Positions 43,526 to 51,870 of a stretch of 62,896 nt of DNA are shown here, one piece after another (within the stretch, counting starts at the first letter, position 1; the number at the start of each line of letters is the position of its first letter). Location of the stretch: NCBI RefSeq assembly GCF_024171695.1, contig NZ_JAMTCF010000032.1, positions 1 through 62,896 on the forward strand, given 5' to 3'. The notes under the pieces were generated by a model. That model made no database searches. It saw only the letters and a program-made list of their open reading frames with translations, and was not told the origin of the DNA. The translations under genes and the position numbers were made by a program. This DNA comes from Actinosynnema pretiosum (GTDB lineage Bacteria > Actinomycetota > Actinomycetes > Mycobacteriales > Pseudonocardiaceae).

Positions 43526-44560
43526 CTACTGGGGCGCGACCGGGAAGGCGTTCGGCGTGCAGACCTTGCCGTCGGCGGGCACCGCGCCCCGGTTGCTGGC
43601 GTCCACCTCGTTCAGCTTGGCCACGTAGTCGTTGGCCACCCCGAACGTCTGCTGCATCATCACCGGCGCGGGCCGACCGTCGTCCTTGCACGCCTCGTGC
43701 CCCTTGCCGAGCGCGTGCCCGACCTCGTGGTTGATGGCGTACTGCCGGTAGTTCGCGATGTCGTTGCTGAAGGCCTTCGCCCCGCGCACCCACCGCGACA
43801 CGTTGATGACGACCTTGTCCCGGTCCGGGTTGTAGCAGGACGACTCGTACTGGATCTGGTTGCCGCACAGCCCGTGCGTGGTCTTCACGCTGGTCAGGCT
43901 GACCGAGAAGTCCTCGGACCCGTCGTCGACCCGCTGCATGGCCACGCTGCCCGTGCCGACCCAGCTGCGGTTGTCCGCGAGGTAGGCGTCGACGGTCCTG
44001 GCGAACGTGTCCGCGTCACCGCCGTAGTCGATCGGGTTGATCCCGTCCTCGATCTCGATGGCGTACTTGCGCAGCACGCCCTCCCCGACCTTCTCGGTCC
44101 GACCGGACACGGTCTTCCAGGTGCCCGCGCCCTGCTCCGTGTAGGAGGGGCCGTCGGGCAGCACGGCGGTCGGGATGTCGATCAGGGCGGTGTTGGCGGG
44201 CGGCGTCTCGTTGACCGTCGGCTGGTCGGCGTCCTCGTCCGAGCGCTCCTGGCCGAGCCCGCCGCCCTGCTGGGCGGTGGTGGTCCCGTCACCGTCCTGG
44301 GCGGCCGTGTCGAGCACGACCAGCGCGGTGAGCACGACCAGGACCGGCACGGCGTAGATCCGCCAGCCGTAGTTGCCGATGAGGTTCTTGATGCTCCGCT
44401 TGCGCTTGCGCGGCTTCGCGCCGTCCGGTTCCCACGCCGCCGCGAGCGGCTCGCCCGCCGTGCGGCGCGCCCCCCTGCGGTAGCGGTCCTCGGTGAGCGA
44501 CGACCGGGCGGGAGCTGGGGAGGGAGCCGGTCCGCGCCGTTCCCCTGACGTCCGGTTCAC
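43526..44560 (-). CDS. DUF3152 protein, metzincin-like putative metalloprotease
   Basis: A 344-residue protein: basic Pro-rich cytoplasmic N-terminus, one membrane helix (about 66-86), acidic linker, then an extracellular DUF3152 domain. It contains NHEVGHALGKGHEAC, a full HExxHxxGxxH zinc motif, followed by VMMQQ which could be the Met-turn. Cysteines (LCGNQ, SSCYNP, EACKD, KVCTP) suggest disulfides. Homologue of mycobacterial Rv3207c, next to moeZ. Activity has not been established to my knowledge. Confidence 0.9.
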   Translation of the reverse strand: MNRTSGERRGPAPSPAPARSSLTEDRYRRGARRTAGEPLAAAWEPDGAKPRKRKRSIKNLIGNYGWRIYAVPVLVVLTALVVLDTAAQDGDGTTTAQQGGGLGQERSDEDADQPTVNETPPANTALIDIPTAVLPDGPSYTEQGAGTWKTVSGRTEKVGEGVLRKYAIEIEDGINPIDYGGDADTFARTVDAYLADNRSWVGTGSVAMQRVDDGSEDFSVSLTSVKTTHGLCGNQIQYESSCYNPDRDKVVINVSRWVRGAKAFSNDIANYRQYAINHEVGHALGKGHEACKDDGRPAPVMMQQTFGVANDYVAKLNEVDASNRGAVPADGKVCTPNAFPVAPQ

Positions 44561-44630
44561 GGGGCACAGGGTGCCACAAGCGGGCTCCCCCGGTTGATCC
44601 CACCACGACCGGAAAGGGTGAGGCGGGCGC

Positions 44631-45608
44631 TCACCAGCGGTCCCCCGCCTCCCACAGCCCGGCGACCGCGCGGGCGACCAGGACGGGGCGCTCCATCTGC
44701 GCCACGTGCCCGGTGCGCGGCAGCACGAGCATCCGCCCGCGCGGCAGCGCCCTGGTCAGCCGGGGCCCCTTGCGCACGCTCACCAGCCGGTCGTCCGCAC
44801 CCCACACGACCAGCGTGGGGGCGGTCACCTTCGGCGGCAGCAGCCACAGCGAGCTGGGCCCGCGCAGCAGCCACGAGCGCACCAGCTCGGTGGTGCTGCG
44901 GCCGAGCGCGGCGGACGCCCACGCCTGGGTGGCCCGCTCGGCGACCTCGCGCCCGCTCTCGGCGATCCGGTTGTCCGGCACGATCGACGGGTCGCTGAAG
45001 CACAGCCGCACCGTCTGCCTCGCCCGCTCCTCGTGGCTGACCTGCGCCAACCGCTTGCGCGCCGTCCGCCCGACCAGGGGAAGGTAGGCCAGCGCGATGA
45101 GCGGGTCGGCCATCCGGCTGGTCGACAGGCGCAGGTCGGGCATGGCGGGGGAGACGAGCACCAGCGACTTCACCAGTTCGGGGCGGGTCGCGGCGATGAC
45201 GAGCGAGATCGCCCCGCCCATGGAGTTGCCGAACAGGTGAACGGGCCTGCCGAGCGACTCCAGGTAGCGGGTGACCGCCCGCGCGTGCGCCGCGATGCTG
45301 TACGTGTACCCGTCGACGGGCTCGGAGCGCCCGAAGCCGGGCAGGTCGACCGCGAGGCCCTGGACGTGGCCCGCGAGCTGCCCGGACAGGTCGGTCCAGT
45401 TGGTCGACGACCCGCCGAGGCCGTGCACGTAGACGGCGGTGTCGGCGCCCTCGGGGCCGGGGGTGCGCCGGACGTGCAGCCGGTGCCCCTCGACCTGCAC
45501 CTGCTCGCCGGGCCACGGCGGGATGGCGGTGTCGAGCGGCGGCAGCGGCGCGGTGGACAGGGGGACGCGGGTGAGGGCGGTTCGGCTCGCCTCCTGCAGC
45601 TGGGTCAC
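44631..45608 (-). CDS. Alpha/beta hydrolase
   Basis: A 325-residue serine hydrolase: oxyanion region HGLGGSSTN, nucleophile elbow GNSMGGAIS, acid in WGADDRLV and catalytic His in RTGHVAQ. The cap region is Arg-rich. It is upstream of the DUF3152 gene on the same strand and diverges from the FasR-like regulator, which may control it. GTG 45608 follows GGAGGG very closely, so a downstream start is possible. The substrate is unknown; a lipid or ester is likely. Confidence 0.88.
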   Translation of the reverse strand: MTQLQEASRTALTRVPLSTAPLPPLDTAIPPWPGEQVQVEGHRLHVRRTPGPEGADTAVYVHGLGGSSTNWTDLSGQLAGHVQGLAVDLPGFGRSEPVDGYTYSIAAHARAVTRYLESLGRPVHLFGNSMGGAISLVIAATRPELVKSLVLVSPAMPDLRLSTSRMADPLIALAYLPLVGRTARKRLAQVSHEERARQTVRLCFSDPSIVPDNRIAESGREVAERATQAWASAALGRSTTELVRSWLLRGPSSLWLLPPKVTAPTLVVWGADDRLVSVRKGPRLTRALPRGRMLVLPRTGHVAQMERPVLVARAVAGLWEAGDRW

Positions 45609-45776
45609 CCCTCCAGGATGCCTGCGCCGCGGAAGCGTGAAACGAGCCGTGCGGGGGAAGCTCACGGGCGAGGCTCCTACCAGCGAGTAAGGTTGACGGG
45701 TGGCCGAACGGTTCCAGCCCGCCCGCGGGCACGACGAGGATCGGCGCGCGGACCGGTGCGCCAGGAGGACACGCTG

Positions 45777-46421
45777 ATGACGGAGACGGCCCAGACGGTC
45801 GGGCAGAACGGTGGCTCCGCCGGGCGCGGCGTGCGCTTGCCGCGGACCGCGCGGCGCGCCCAGTTGCTGGCCGCGGCGCAGGACGTGTTCGTGTCGAACG
45901 GCTACCACGCGGCGGCGATGGACGAGATCGCCGAGCGCGCCGGGGTGAGCAAGCCGGTCCTGTACCAGCACTTCCCCGGCAAGCTGGAGCTGTACATGGC
46001 GCTGCTGGAGTCGCACGTCGACGGGCTGGTGGCGCGGGTGCGCGGCGCGATCGAGTCGACCACGGACAACAAGCAGCGGGTGCGCGCGGCGGTGGCCGCG
46101 TTCTACGACTTCGTGGACGACCAGGGCCAGGCGTTCCGGATGGTGTTCGAGTCGGACCTGCGCGGCGAGCCCGCCGTGGCGTCGGCGGTCGAGCGGGCGA
46201 CGGCGGACAGCGTGGACGCGATCACCGCGACGATCACCTCGGACGCGGGCCTCGACGAGCACCGGGCGCGCCTGCTGGCCACCGGACTGGTCGGGCTGAG
46301 CCAGGTCACGGCCCGCTCGTGGCTCGCCGGTGACCGGGCGATCCCCAAGGAGGACGCGGTGACGCTGATCTCCAACCTGGCCTGGAAGGGCATCGGCGGC
46401 GGGTTCCCCTTGCAGCACTGA
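45777..46421 (+). CDS. fasR: TetR-family regulator, FasR-like
   Basis: A 214-residue TetR protein: HTH (AMDEIAERAGVSKPVLYQHF) and a ligand-binding domain with GQAFRMVFESDLRGEPAV. Position beside DUF3152/moeZ and the sequence pattern match mycobacterial Rv3208, FasR, an activator of fatty acid synthase genes that senses long-chain acyl-CoA. ATG 45777 follows AGGAGG. The upstream gap contains CCTACC-N5-GTAAGG, a possible autoregulatory site. The symbol rests on synteny and resemblance; no fas gene is in the window. Confidence 0.85.
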   Translation: MTETAQTVGQNGGSAGRGVRLPRTARRAQLLAAAQDVFVSNGYHAAAMDEIAERAGVSKPVLYQHFPGKLELYMALLESHVDGLVARVRGAIESTTDNKQRVRAAVAAFYDFVDDQGQAFRMVFESDLRGEPAVASAVERATADSVDAITATITSDAGLDEHRARLLATGLVGLSQVTARSWLAGDRAIPKEDAVTLISNLAWKGIGGGFPLQH

Positions 46422-46445
46422 GGTGCTGCAAGAACCAGGTCGCTC

Positions 46446-46550
46446 GTGCAGCACGAGGGCGACGGGCAGCACGCCACAACCGGACCACCGCCGCGTCGCG
46501 AGCGCGACGCGGACCGGATCGGCGTGGGAGCCGTCGCCCTCGTGCAACAC
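46446..46550. terminator. Large compound hairpin between convergent fasR and AurF-like genes
   Basis: Outer 20-nt arms (46446-46465 and 46531-46550, two mismatches, core GCACGAGGGCGACGG) enclose a perfect inner hairpin CCGCGTCGC-GAGC-GCGACGCGG (46491-46512). It covers most of the gap between two convergent genes. Confidence 0.8.
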
Positions 46551-46551
46551 C

Positions 46552-47451
46552 TCACCCCAGTAAGAACGACCTGCGCCACGCGTACCCGCCCGGCGCCCCG
46601 ACGAGCCCGACCTCGTCCAGGAACGCCACCACCCGCTCCCCCGCCCACCGGATCGTCTCGCGCCACTGCGGGTTGCCCGCCGCCGCGCGCGCGGCCTCCA
46701 CCGGGTCCAGCCCCACCGCCCGGTACGCCTCGGGGTGGATCAGCGACCGGGTGATGTGCATGGCCACCACCGCCAGCAGCCACCGCTGGTAGGGCAGCTC
46801 GGCCCGGCTCAGCCCGCGCATCCCGCGCACCACCTCCTCGCGGGCGAACCGCACGTGGCGCGCCTCCTCCAGCACGTGGATGCGGTTGACCATGCGCACC
46901 AGCGGCTGCACGCCCTCGTCGGCGGTCATCTCCCGCTGCAACCGGTCCAGCACCTCCTCGGCCACCAGGATCGCCCCGTAGACGGCCGGCCCGTAGCCGA
47001 TCACCGGCAGCAGCCTGCCCAGCCGGTGCACCCGCCTGCCCGGCCCGTACGCGGGGCAGCCGATCCGCTCGACCATGCGGGCGAACATCGTGGAGTGCCT
47101 GGTCTCGTCGCCGATCTCGGTGAGGGCGTACTGCACGTGCCTGCTGGTCGGGTCGCCCGAGTAGACGTCCTTGAGCAGCAACCGCATCAGCAGCACCTCG
47201 AACCACAGGCCGACGCTGGCGACGCTGGCCAGCTCGTGCCGCCCCAGCTCGATCCGCTGCTCGCGGTCGAGCCCGGCCCACAGCTCGGTGCCGTAGAGCG
47301 AGGTCCGGTGCTCGGGCAGGTAGCGCAGGCCGTCCACCAGCGGGGCCGCCCAGTCGATGTCCACCTCGGGGTCGTAGGACCTGGCCGCCGAGGAGTTCAG
47401 CAGGCGTTCCGCCGTCTTCTCCCGGTCGGTGACCTTCAGCTCCCTCGCCAC
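46552..47451 (-). CDS. AurF-like diiron oxygenase
   Basis: A 299-residue all-helical diiron protein. Metal-ligand motifs are EIGDETRHSTMF, VAEEVLDRLQ and LEEARHVRFA, matching AurF (p-aminobenzoate N-oxygenase) and related diiron oxygenases. It is controlled by the divergent TetR gene, across two tandem operators. GTG 47451 follows GAGGGC. No biosynthetic cluster is present, so a role in lipid or xenobiotic oxidation is as likely as N-oxygenation (inference). Confidence 0.9.
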   Translation of the reverse strand: MARELKVTDREKTAERLLNSSAARSYDPEVDIDWAAPLVDGLRYLPEHRTSLYGTELWAGLDREQRIELGRHELASVASVGLWFEVLLMRLLLKDVYSGDPTSRHVQYALTEIGDETRHSTMFARMVERIGCPAYGPGRRVHRLGRLLPVIGYGPAVYGAILVAEEVLDRLQREMTADEGVQPLVRMVNRIHVLEEARHVRFAREEVVRGMRGLSRAELPYQRWLLAVVAMHITRSLIHPEAYRAVGLDPVEAARAAAGNPQWRETIRWAGERVVAFLDEVGLVGAPGGYAWRRSFLLG

Positions 47452-47472
47452 TGCGCCCTCCCCAAAATATGT

Positions 47473-47503
47473 GTTACCCGAAGTAACGGTTACCTCTGGT
47501 AGC
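47473..47503. promoter_or_regulatory. Tandem TetR operators GTTAC-N5-GTAAC
   Basis: GTTAC-N5-GTAAC (47473-47487) followed after one base by GTTAC-N5-GTAGC (47489-47503). The 16-bp period places both boxes between the AurF-like and TetR start codons, and just before the TetR ATG at 47513. Confidence 0.85.
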
Positions 47504-47512
47504 GTGCGCCGC

Positions 47513-48292
47513 ATGGTGCGGACTGTCAAGGGCGGGACGGACGCGCGGCGGGAGCGCTGGAAGGGCCACCGCGAGGCGCGCAGGGCCGAGTTCGTCGAGG
47601 CCACGATCCGGGCGGTGGCCAGGCACGGGGCCGACGTGGGCATGGACGAGATCGCGGGCGAGGCCGGGGTGAGCAAGCCCGTCCTGTACCGGCACTTCGC
47701 CGACAAGGCCGACCTGTACCTGGCCGTGGGCAGCCGGGCGACCGAGCTGCTGATGGACCGCCTCGGGCCCGCGATCGAGGGCGACGGGTCGCTGCGGGCC
47801 CGGATCACCCGGATCGTCGACGCCTACCTGTCGGTGATCGAGGAGCACCCGCACCTGTACCGGTTCGTGGTGCGCGCGGCGTTCGCCGAGCGACCGGTCG
47901 AGCAGGACGTGGTCGGCGAGGACAAGGCGATGATCGCCACCGCGCTGACCAGGCTGTTCGGCGACTTCCTGCGGGCCAACGGGATGGACTCGGGCGGGGC
48001 CGAGCCGTGGGCGCACGCGCTGGTCGGCATGGTGCAGAACGCCGGTGACTGGTGGCTGGACCGCCAGTCGATGTCGCGGGCCAGCCTGGGCGACTACCTG
48101 AGCACGATCATCTGGCACGCCCTGGACGGGCTGCTGCGGTCGGCCGGGGTCGTGCTGGACCCGGACGAGCCGATCGGGGCCCGGATCACCGCGCCCGCCG
48201 GTCCGGCGGGGGCGGGCCCTGCGGGCGGGCAGGCCGATCCGGGCGCGGCGGGCTCGGCCGGGCTGCGGCTGGTGGGCGGTGAGCAGCCGTGA
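47513..48292 (+). CDS. TetR-family regulator
   Basis: A 259-residue TetR protein with an N-terminal basic stretch, HTH (VGMDEIAGEAGVSKPVLYRH) and a helical ligand domain (AHALVGMVQNAGDWW). A Gly/Ala/Pro-rich tail ends the protein. ATG 47513 lies only 9 bp after the tandem operator, so binding would block its own transcription and that of the divergent oxygenase. Its stop overlaps the next gene by 4 nt (GTGA). Confidence 0.92.
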   Translation: MVRTVKGGTDARRERWKGHREARRAEFVEATIRAVARHGADVGMDEIAGEAGVSKPVLYRHFADKADLYLAVGSRATELLMDRLGPAIEGDGSLRARITRIVDAYLSVIEEHPHLYRFVVRAAFAERPVEQDVVGEDKAMIATALTRLFGDFLRANGMDSGGAEPWAHALVGMVQNAGDWWLDRQSMSRASLGDYLSTIIWHALDGLLRSAGVVLDPDEPIGARITAPAGPAGAGPAGGQADPGAAGSAGLRLVGGEQP

Positions 48293-48618
48293 CGGGCGCG
48301 GCGGCGGGGCCCGGCGGCCCCGAGGGGGAGCACGGGGACCACGAGGGCTACTCCGGCCCGGCGGTGCTGCTCATCGGCGACCGCGAGGTGCCGGTGGAGG
48401 TGGACCTGCGCGGGTTCTTCCAGCCGATCGACGGCCGGTACCACTGGTACGGCCGGATCGCGGCGGACCCGCTGGTCACCGAGCTGGTGGCGGCGGGCGC
48501 GCGCACCGCCGGGCTGCGCACCCCGACCGGAACGGCGACCGGCTCGCTCGGCGACGAGGACCCGTGGGGCCGCTACCGCGTCGCGGGCACCGGCGCGCCC
48601 CCGTTCCCCACGGCCTGA
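48289..48618 (+). CDS. DUF4873 domain protein
   Basis: A 109-residue protein with the DUF4873 pattern: YSGPAVLLIGDREVPVEVDL, RGFFQPIDGRYHWYGRI. The domain is often found with flavin oxidoreductases in mycolate-line actinobacteria; its function is unknown. The GTG start overlaps the TetR stop, so the two are co-translated and the protein may relate to the diiron oxygenase pathway (inference). Confidence 0.85.
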   Translation: MTGAAAGPGGPEGEHGDHEGYSGPAVLLIGDREVPVEVDLRGFFQPIDGRYHWYGRIAADPLVTELVAAGARTAGLRTPTGTATGSLGDEDPWGRYRVAGTGAPPFPTA

Positions 48619-48717
48619 GCGCTCGACCCGCAGGATTCCCGAACCACCGGCCCGCGAGCGCCGAAGTCCCCGCCCGCCCCCGCCCCGGTCCGGCGCCCCC
48701 GCCCTCACCCGGACGCG

Positions 48718-48754
48718 CCGAGGGGGTGGCACCGGTCCGGCGCCACCCCCTCGG
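48718..48754. terminator. Bidirectional hairpin between DUF4873 and DUF3107 genes
   Basis: Perfect 13-bp stem CCGAGGGGGTGGC/GCCACCCCCTCGG with an 11-nt loop that is itself partly self-complementary (ACCGGTCCGG). Confidence 0.85.
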
Positions 48755-48798
48755 GTGAAACTCGTGCGGCTCAGCCGGTCGTGGACCGGCGGCCCGGC

Positions 48799-49026
48799 TC
48801 AGCTCGCCGCGAAGCCGACCTTCCGGCCGTCCGCCGGGCCGATCTCCACGTACGCGACGCGCGCGGCGGGCACGACGAAGCGGGTGCCCTTCTGGTCGAC
48901 CAGCGTGAGCAGACCGCTGCCCGCCTTCAGCGCGTCACCGACCTGGGACTCGACCTCTTCGGGGGTGAGTGCGCTCGACACGACCAGTTCCCGAGGGCTG
49001 TCCACAACGCCGACCCTGACCTCCAC
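48799..49026 (-). CDS. DUF3107 small protein (TB9.4-like)
   Basis: A 75-residue protein matching the actinobacterial DUF3107 family: MEVRVGVVDSPRELVV then KGTRFVVPAARVAYVEIG. The mycobacterial counterpart, TB9.4, also lies next to the FasR gene. Function unknown. GTG 49026 follows GGAGGT. Beta-strand-rich and cytoplasmic. Confidence 0.92.
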   Translation of the reverse strand: MEVRVGVVDSPRELVVSSALTPEEVESQVGDALKAGSGLLTLVDQKGTRFVVPAARVAYVEIGPADGRKVGFAAS

Positions 49027-49068
49027 GCTGACCTCCGTGCGCGAGTTGATGGCTAACCGATCGCAACC

Positions 49069-49746
49069 CTAGCCGAGTCCGAGCGCCGCCATGCGCCTCG
49101 TGTGGCTCTGCTGGAGCCTGCGGAACAGCGCCGCGATGCCCGCGAGGTCACCCGATCCGCGCACGATGAGCTCGGCGAGCCCGTCCCGCTCGGCCACCAC
49201 GTACTGGGCCTGCGTCAACGCCTCGCCGAGGAGCCTGCGCCCCCACAGGGTGAGCCGGTCGCGCAGCGCCGGGTCGCTCTCGCAGGCCGCCCGGACTTCG
49301 CGCTCGGCGAACGCCGAGTGCCCCGTGTCGGCCAGCACGGCGAGCACGAGCGGCTTCGCCGAGTCGTCCAGCCACTCGGCGACCTCGCGGTAGAAGTCGG
49401 CCGCCAGCCCGTCGCCGACGTACACCTTGACCAGCGACTCCAGCCAGGTCCTCGGCGCGGTGGACGCGTGGAACCCGTCGAAGCCCTTCACGAACGGGGT
49501 CATCGCGTCCTCGACCGAGTGATTCCGCTCGGCGAGGTACTTCTCCAGGAGCGCGAAGTGCCCCATCTCGGCCGCCGCCATCTGCGCCAGCGCCGCCCGG
49601 CCGGTCAGCGTGGGCGCGGCCTTCGCGTCCTCGGCGAGCCGCTCGAACGCCGACAGCTCCCCGTACGCCAGCGCGCCGAGCAGGTCGACGACCCCCTCCG
49701 CGAACTGGTCAGACCCGACCGCCCCAGCGGCCACAGCGTCGCTCAT
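49069..49746 (-). CDS. Ferritin-like fold protein (Rv3210c-like)
   Basis: A 225-residue four-helix protein with ferritin-like character: AYGELSAFERLAEDA, AAAEMGHFALLEKYL, and later DTGHSAFAEREVRAA. Glu and His residues at the expected places could form a metal site but the pairs are incomplete compared with ferritins. It resembles tRNA-modification MiaE-like and Rv3210c proteins; the reaction is unknown. Start ATG 49746; it diverges from the helicase gene. Confidence 0.85.
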   Translation of the reverse strand: MSDAVAAGAVGSDQFAEGVVDLLGALAYGELSAFERLAEDAKAAPTLTGRAALAQMAAAEMGHFALLEKYLAERNHSVEDAMTPFVKGFDGFHASTAPRTWLESLVKVYVGDGLAADFYREVAEWLDDSAKPLVLAVLADTGHSAFAEREVRAACESDPALRDRLTLWGRRLLGEALTQAQYVVAERDGLAELIVRGSGDLAGIAALFRRLQQSHTRRMAALGLG

Positions 49747-50135
49747 GCGAGCGAGCCTAGTCGGCCCGGTGAGGCGCGACGCACGCGCGGACCGCGCGGC
49801 TTTCCAGCACGAACGGACTGGTCACCGGGTACAGTTTCCCCTTGACGCCCGGCGCACGACGCCGCCGCGCCCCAAGAAGGGGTCCCCGAAGCGGGGTCCC
49901 CGAGCGGGGTCCTCCCGGACTCCGGGGAGCGGTGCGCTGCAGACGGGTGGATCACGGCGGCACCCTGCCGCCTGGTGTGAGGGTGCGCGCACAAACCTCG
50001 CAGGCCCTCCCGCGCCACGCCCGGTCCCCGAGCGGACCGCCCAGAGCGGACGGCGCGGTCGAGCGGCCCGTACAGGCCGTGCGCGCTGGTACGAGAGAGG
50101 CGATCATCCTGACCGCGACGAACGAGGACACGCAC
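49747..50135 (+). promoter_or_regulatory. Long leader of the RhlE-type helicase gene
   Basis: 389 bp without a gene. It contains GCGGGGTCCCCGA units in tandem (about 49883-49925), which can form alternative stems, and a possible promoter near TACAGT (about 49830). Long structured leaders are common for DEAD-box helicases that regulate their own mRNA; here that is inference. Confidence 0.5.
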
Positions 50136-51830
50136 GTGGACCCGGTGGAGCTGGAGCACAGCGAAGCGGGTCTGCCCGACACCGACGACTCCCGCCCGCT
50201 GGAGGCGAACGCCCCGGTCCAGCCGGAGGCCCCCACGTTCGCCGAGCTGGGCGTGCGCGAGGAGATAGTCCGCGCGCTGGGCGAGGCGGGCATCGAGCGC
50301 GCCTTCGCCATCCAGGAGCTCACGCTGCCGCTCGCGCTGGCGGGCGAGGACGTGATCGGCCAGGCCCGCACGGGCACCGGCAAGACGCTGGGCTTCGGGA
50401 TCCCGCTGCTCCAGCGGGTGACCACGCCCGGCGACGGGACCCCGCAGGCCCTGGTGGTCGTGCCCACCCGCGAGCTGTGCCTCCAGGTGACGCACGACCT
50501 GACCGACGCGTCCAAGCACATGGACGTCCGGGTGCTGGCGATCTACGGCGGCAGGCCGTACGAGCCGCAGATCGCCGCGCTGCGCAAGGGCGTGGACGTG
50601 GTGGTCGGCACGCCCGGCCGCCTGCTCGACCTGGCCGAGCAGCGCCACCTGGTGCTGGGCAAGGTCCGCAGCCTGGTGCTGGACGAGGCCGACGAGATGC
50701 TCGACCTGGGCTTCCTGCCCGACATCGAGCGGGTGCTGCGGATGGTGCCCGACGAGCGGCAGACCATGCTGTTCTCGGCGACCATGCCGGGCCCGATCAT
50801 CACGCTGGCCCGCACGTTCCTGAACCAGCCGACGCACGTGCGCGCCGAGGAGAACGACGCGGGCGCGGTGCACGAGCGCACCGAGCAGTTCATCTACCGG
50901 GCGCACGCGCTGGACAAGGTGGAGCTGCTGGCCCGCGTGCTCCAGGCGCGCGACCGGGGCCTGTCGATGATCTTCACGCGGACCAAGCGGACCGCGCAGA
51001 AGGTCGCCGACGACATGGCCGAGCGCGGGTTCGCGGTGGCCGCCGTGCACGGCGACCTGGGCCAGGGCGCGCGCGAGCAGGCGCTGCGGGCGTTCCGCTC
51101 CGGCAAGATCGACGTGCTGGTCGCGACCGACGTGGCCGCGCGCGGCATCGACGTCGAGGGCGTCACGCACGTGGTCAACTACCAGTGCCCCGAGGACGAG
51201 AAGACCTACGTGCACCGGATCGGCCGCACCGGCCGCGCGGGCCGCACGGGCGTCGCGGTGACCCTGGTGGACTGGGACGAGATCCCCCGCTGGCAGATGA
51301 TCAGCGACGCGCTGAACCTGGACAAGCGCGACCCGGTGGAGACCTACTCGACCTCGGACCACCTGTTCGCCGAGCTGGGCATCCCGGCCGGGTCGAACGG
51401 CAGGCTGCCGCTGGGGCTGCGCACCCGCGCGGGCCTGGACGCGGAGCCCGAGGAGAACCTGAAGGGCGACAAGAAGCCCGCCAAGGGCCGTCGCCGCGCG
51501 GGTCGCTCCGGCCGCTCCGGCGAGGGCGAGGCCGCGTCGAGCGCCCCGCAGACCGCGCAGGCGGGCGAGCCGGGCGAGGAGAAGTCGACCAGGCCGAGGC
51601 GCAGGCGCCGCAGCCGGGGCGGCGTGGCGTCGGCCGAGGCGTCCGGCGACGGCTCGGGCGGCACGTCGACGTCCGCGCAGGTCGGCGGCGGCGAGTCGGT
51701 CCCGGCGACCGGTCCGGCGCAGGAGCCGAAGGGCGAGGCGTCCGGTGACGCCAAGCCGCGCAGGCGCAGGCGCCGCCGCCCCGCCGGGGAGGCCGGTGCT
51801 ACCACCGAGTCGGCTCCCTCGGCAGACTGA
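50136..51830 (+). CDS. rhlE: DEAD-box RNA helicase, RhlE type
   Basis: A 564-residue helicase with Q-motif FAIQELTLP, ARTGTGKT, PTRELCLQV, TPGRLLD, LDEADEMLDLG, SATMPG, ARGIDVEGVTHV and HRIGRTGRAG. After the core (about residue 400) a disordered tail carries Arg clusters (RPRRRRRSRGG, KPRRRRRRRP) for RNA binding. The homologue is Rv3211. The start is uncertain: GTG 50136 has only a weak ribosome site (AACGAGG) and the frame is open further upstream. Confidence 0.92.
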   Translation: MDPVELEHSEAGLPDTDDSRPLEANAPVQPEAPTFAELGVREEIVRALGEAGIERAFAIQELTLPLALAGEDVIGQARTGTGKTLGFGIPLLQRVTTPGDGTPQALVVVPTRELCLQVTHDLTDASKHMDVRVLAIYGGRPYEPQIAALRKGVDVVVGTPGRLLDLAEQRHLVLGKVRSLVLDEADEMLDLGFLPDIERVLRMVPDERQTMLFSATMPGPIITLARTFLNQPTHVRAEENDAGAVHERTEQFIYRAHALDKVELLARVLQARDRGLSMIFTRTKRTAQKVADDMAERGFAVAAVHGDLGQGAREQALRAFRSGKIDVLVATDVAARGIDVEGVTHVVNYQCPEDEKTYVHRIGRTGRAGRTGVAVTLVDWDEIPRWQMISDALNLDKRDPVETYSTSDHLFAELGIPAGSNGRLPLGLRTRAGLDAEPEENLKGDKKPAKGRRRAGRSGRSGEGEAASSAPQTAQAGEPGEEKSTRPRRRRRSRGGVASAEASGDGSGGTSTSAQVGGGESVPATGPAQEPKGEASGDAKPRRRRRRRPAGEAGATTESAPSAD

Positions 51831-51870
51831 GGCACGACAGCGATCAAGCCGAGCACTCGGGAGCCGGGCA

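Noticed and set aside
46552..47451. Natural-product gene cluster suggested by the AurF-like gene
   Set aside because: No synthase, peptide or tailoring genes nearby; neighbours are regulators and conserved housekeeping genes.
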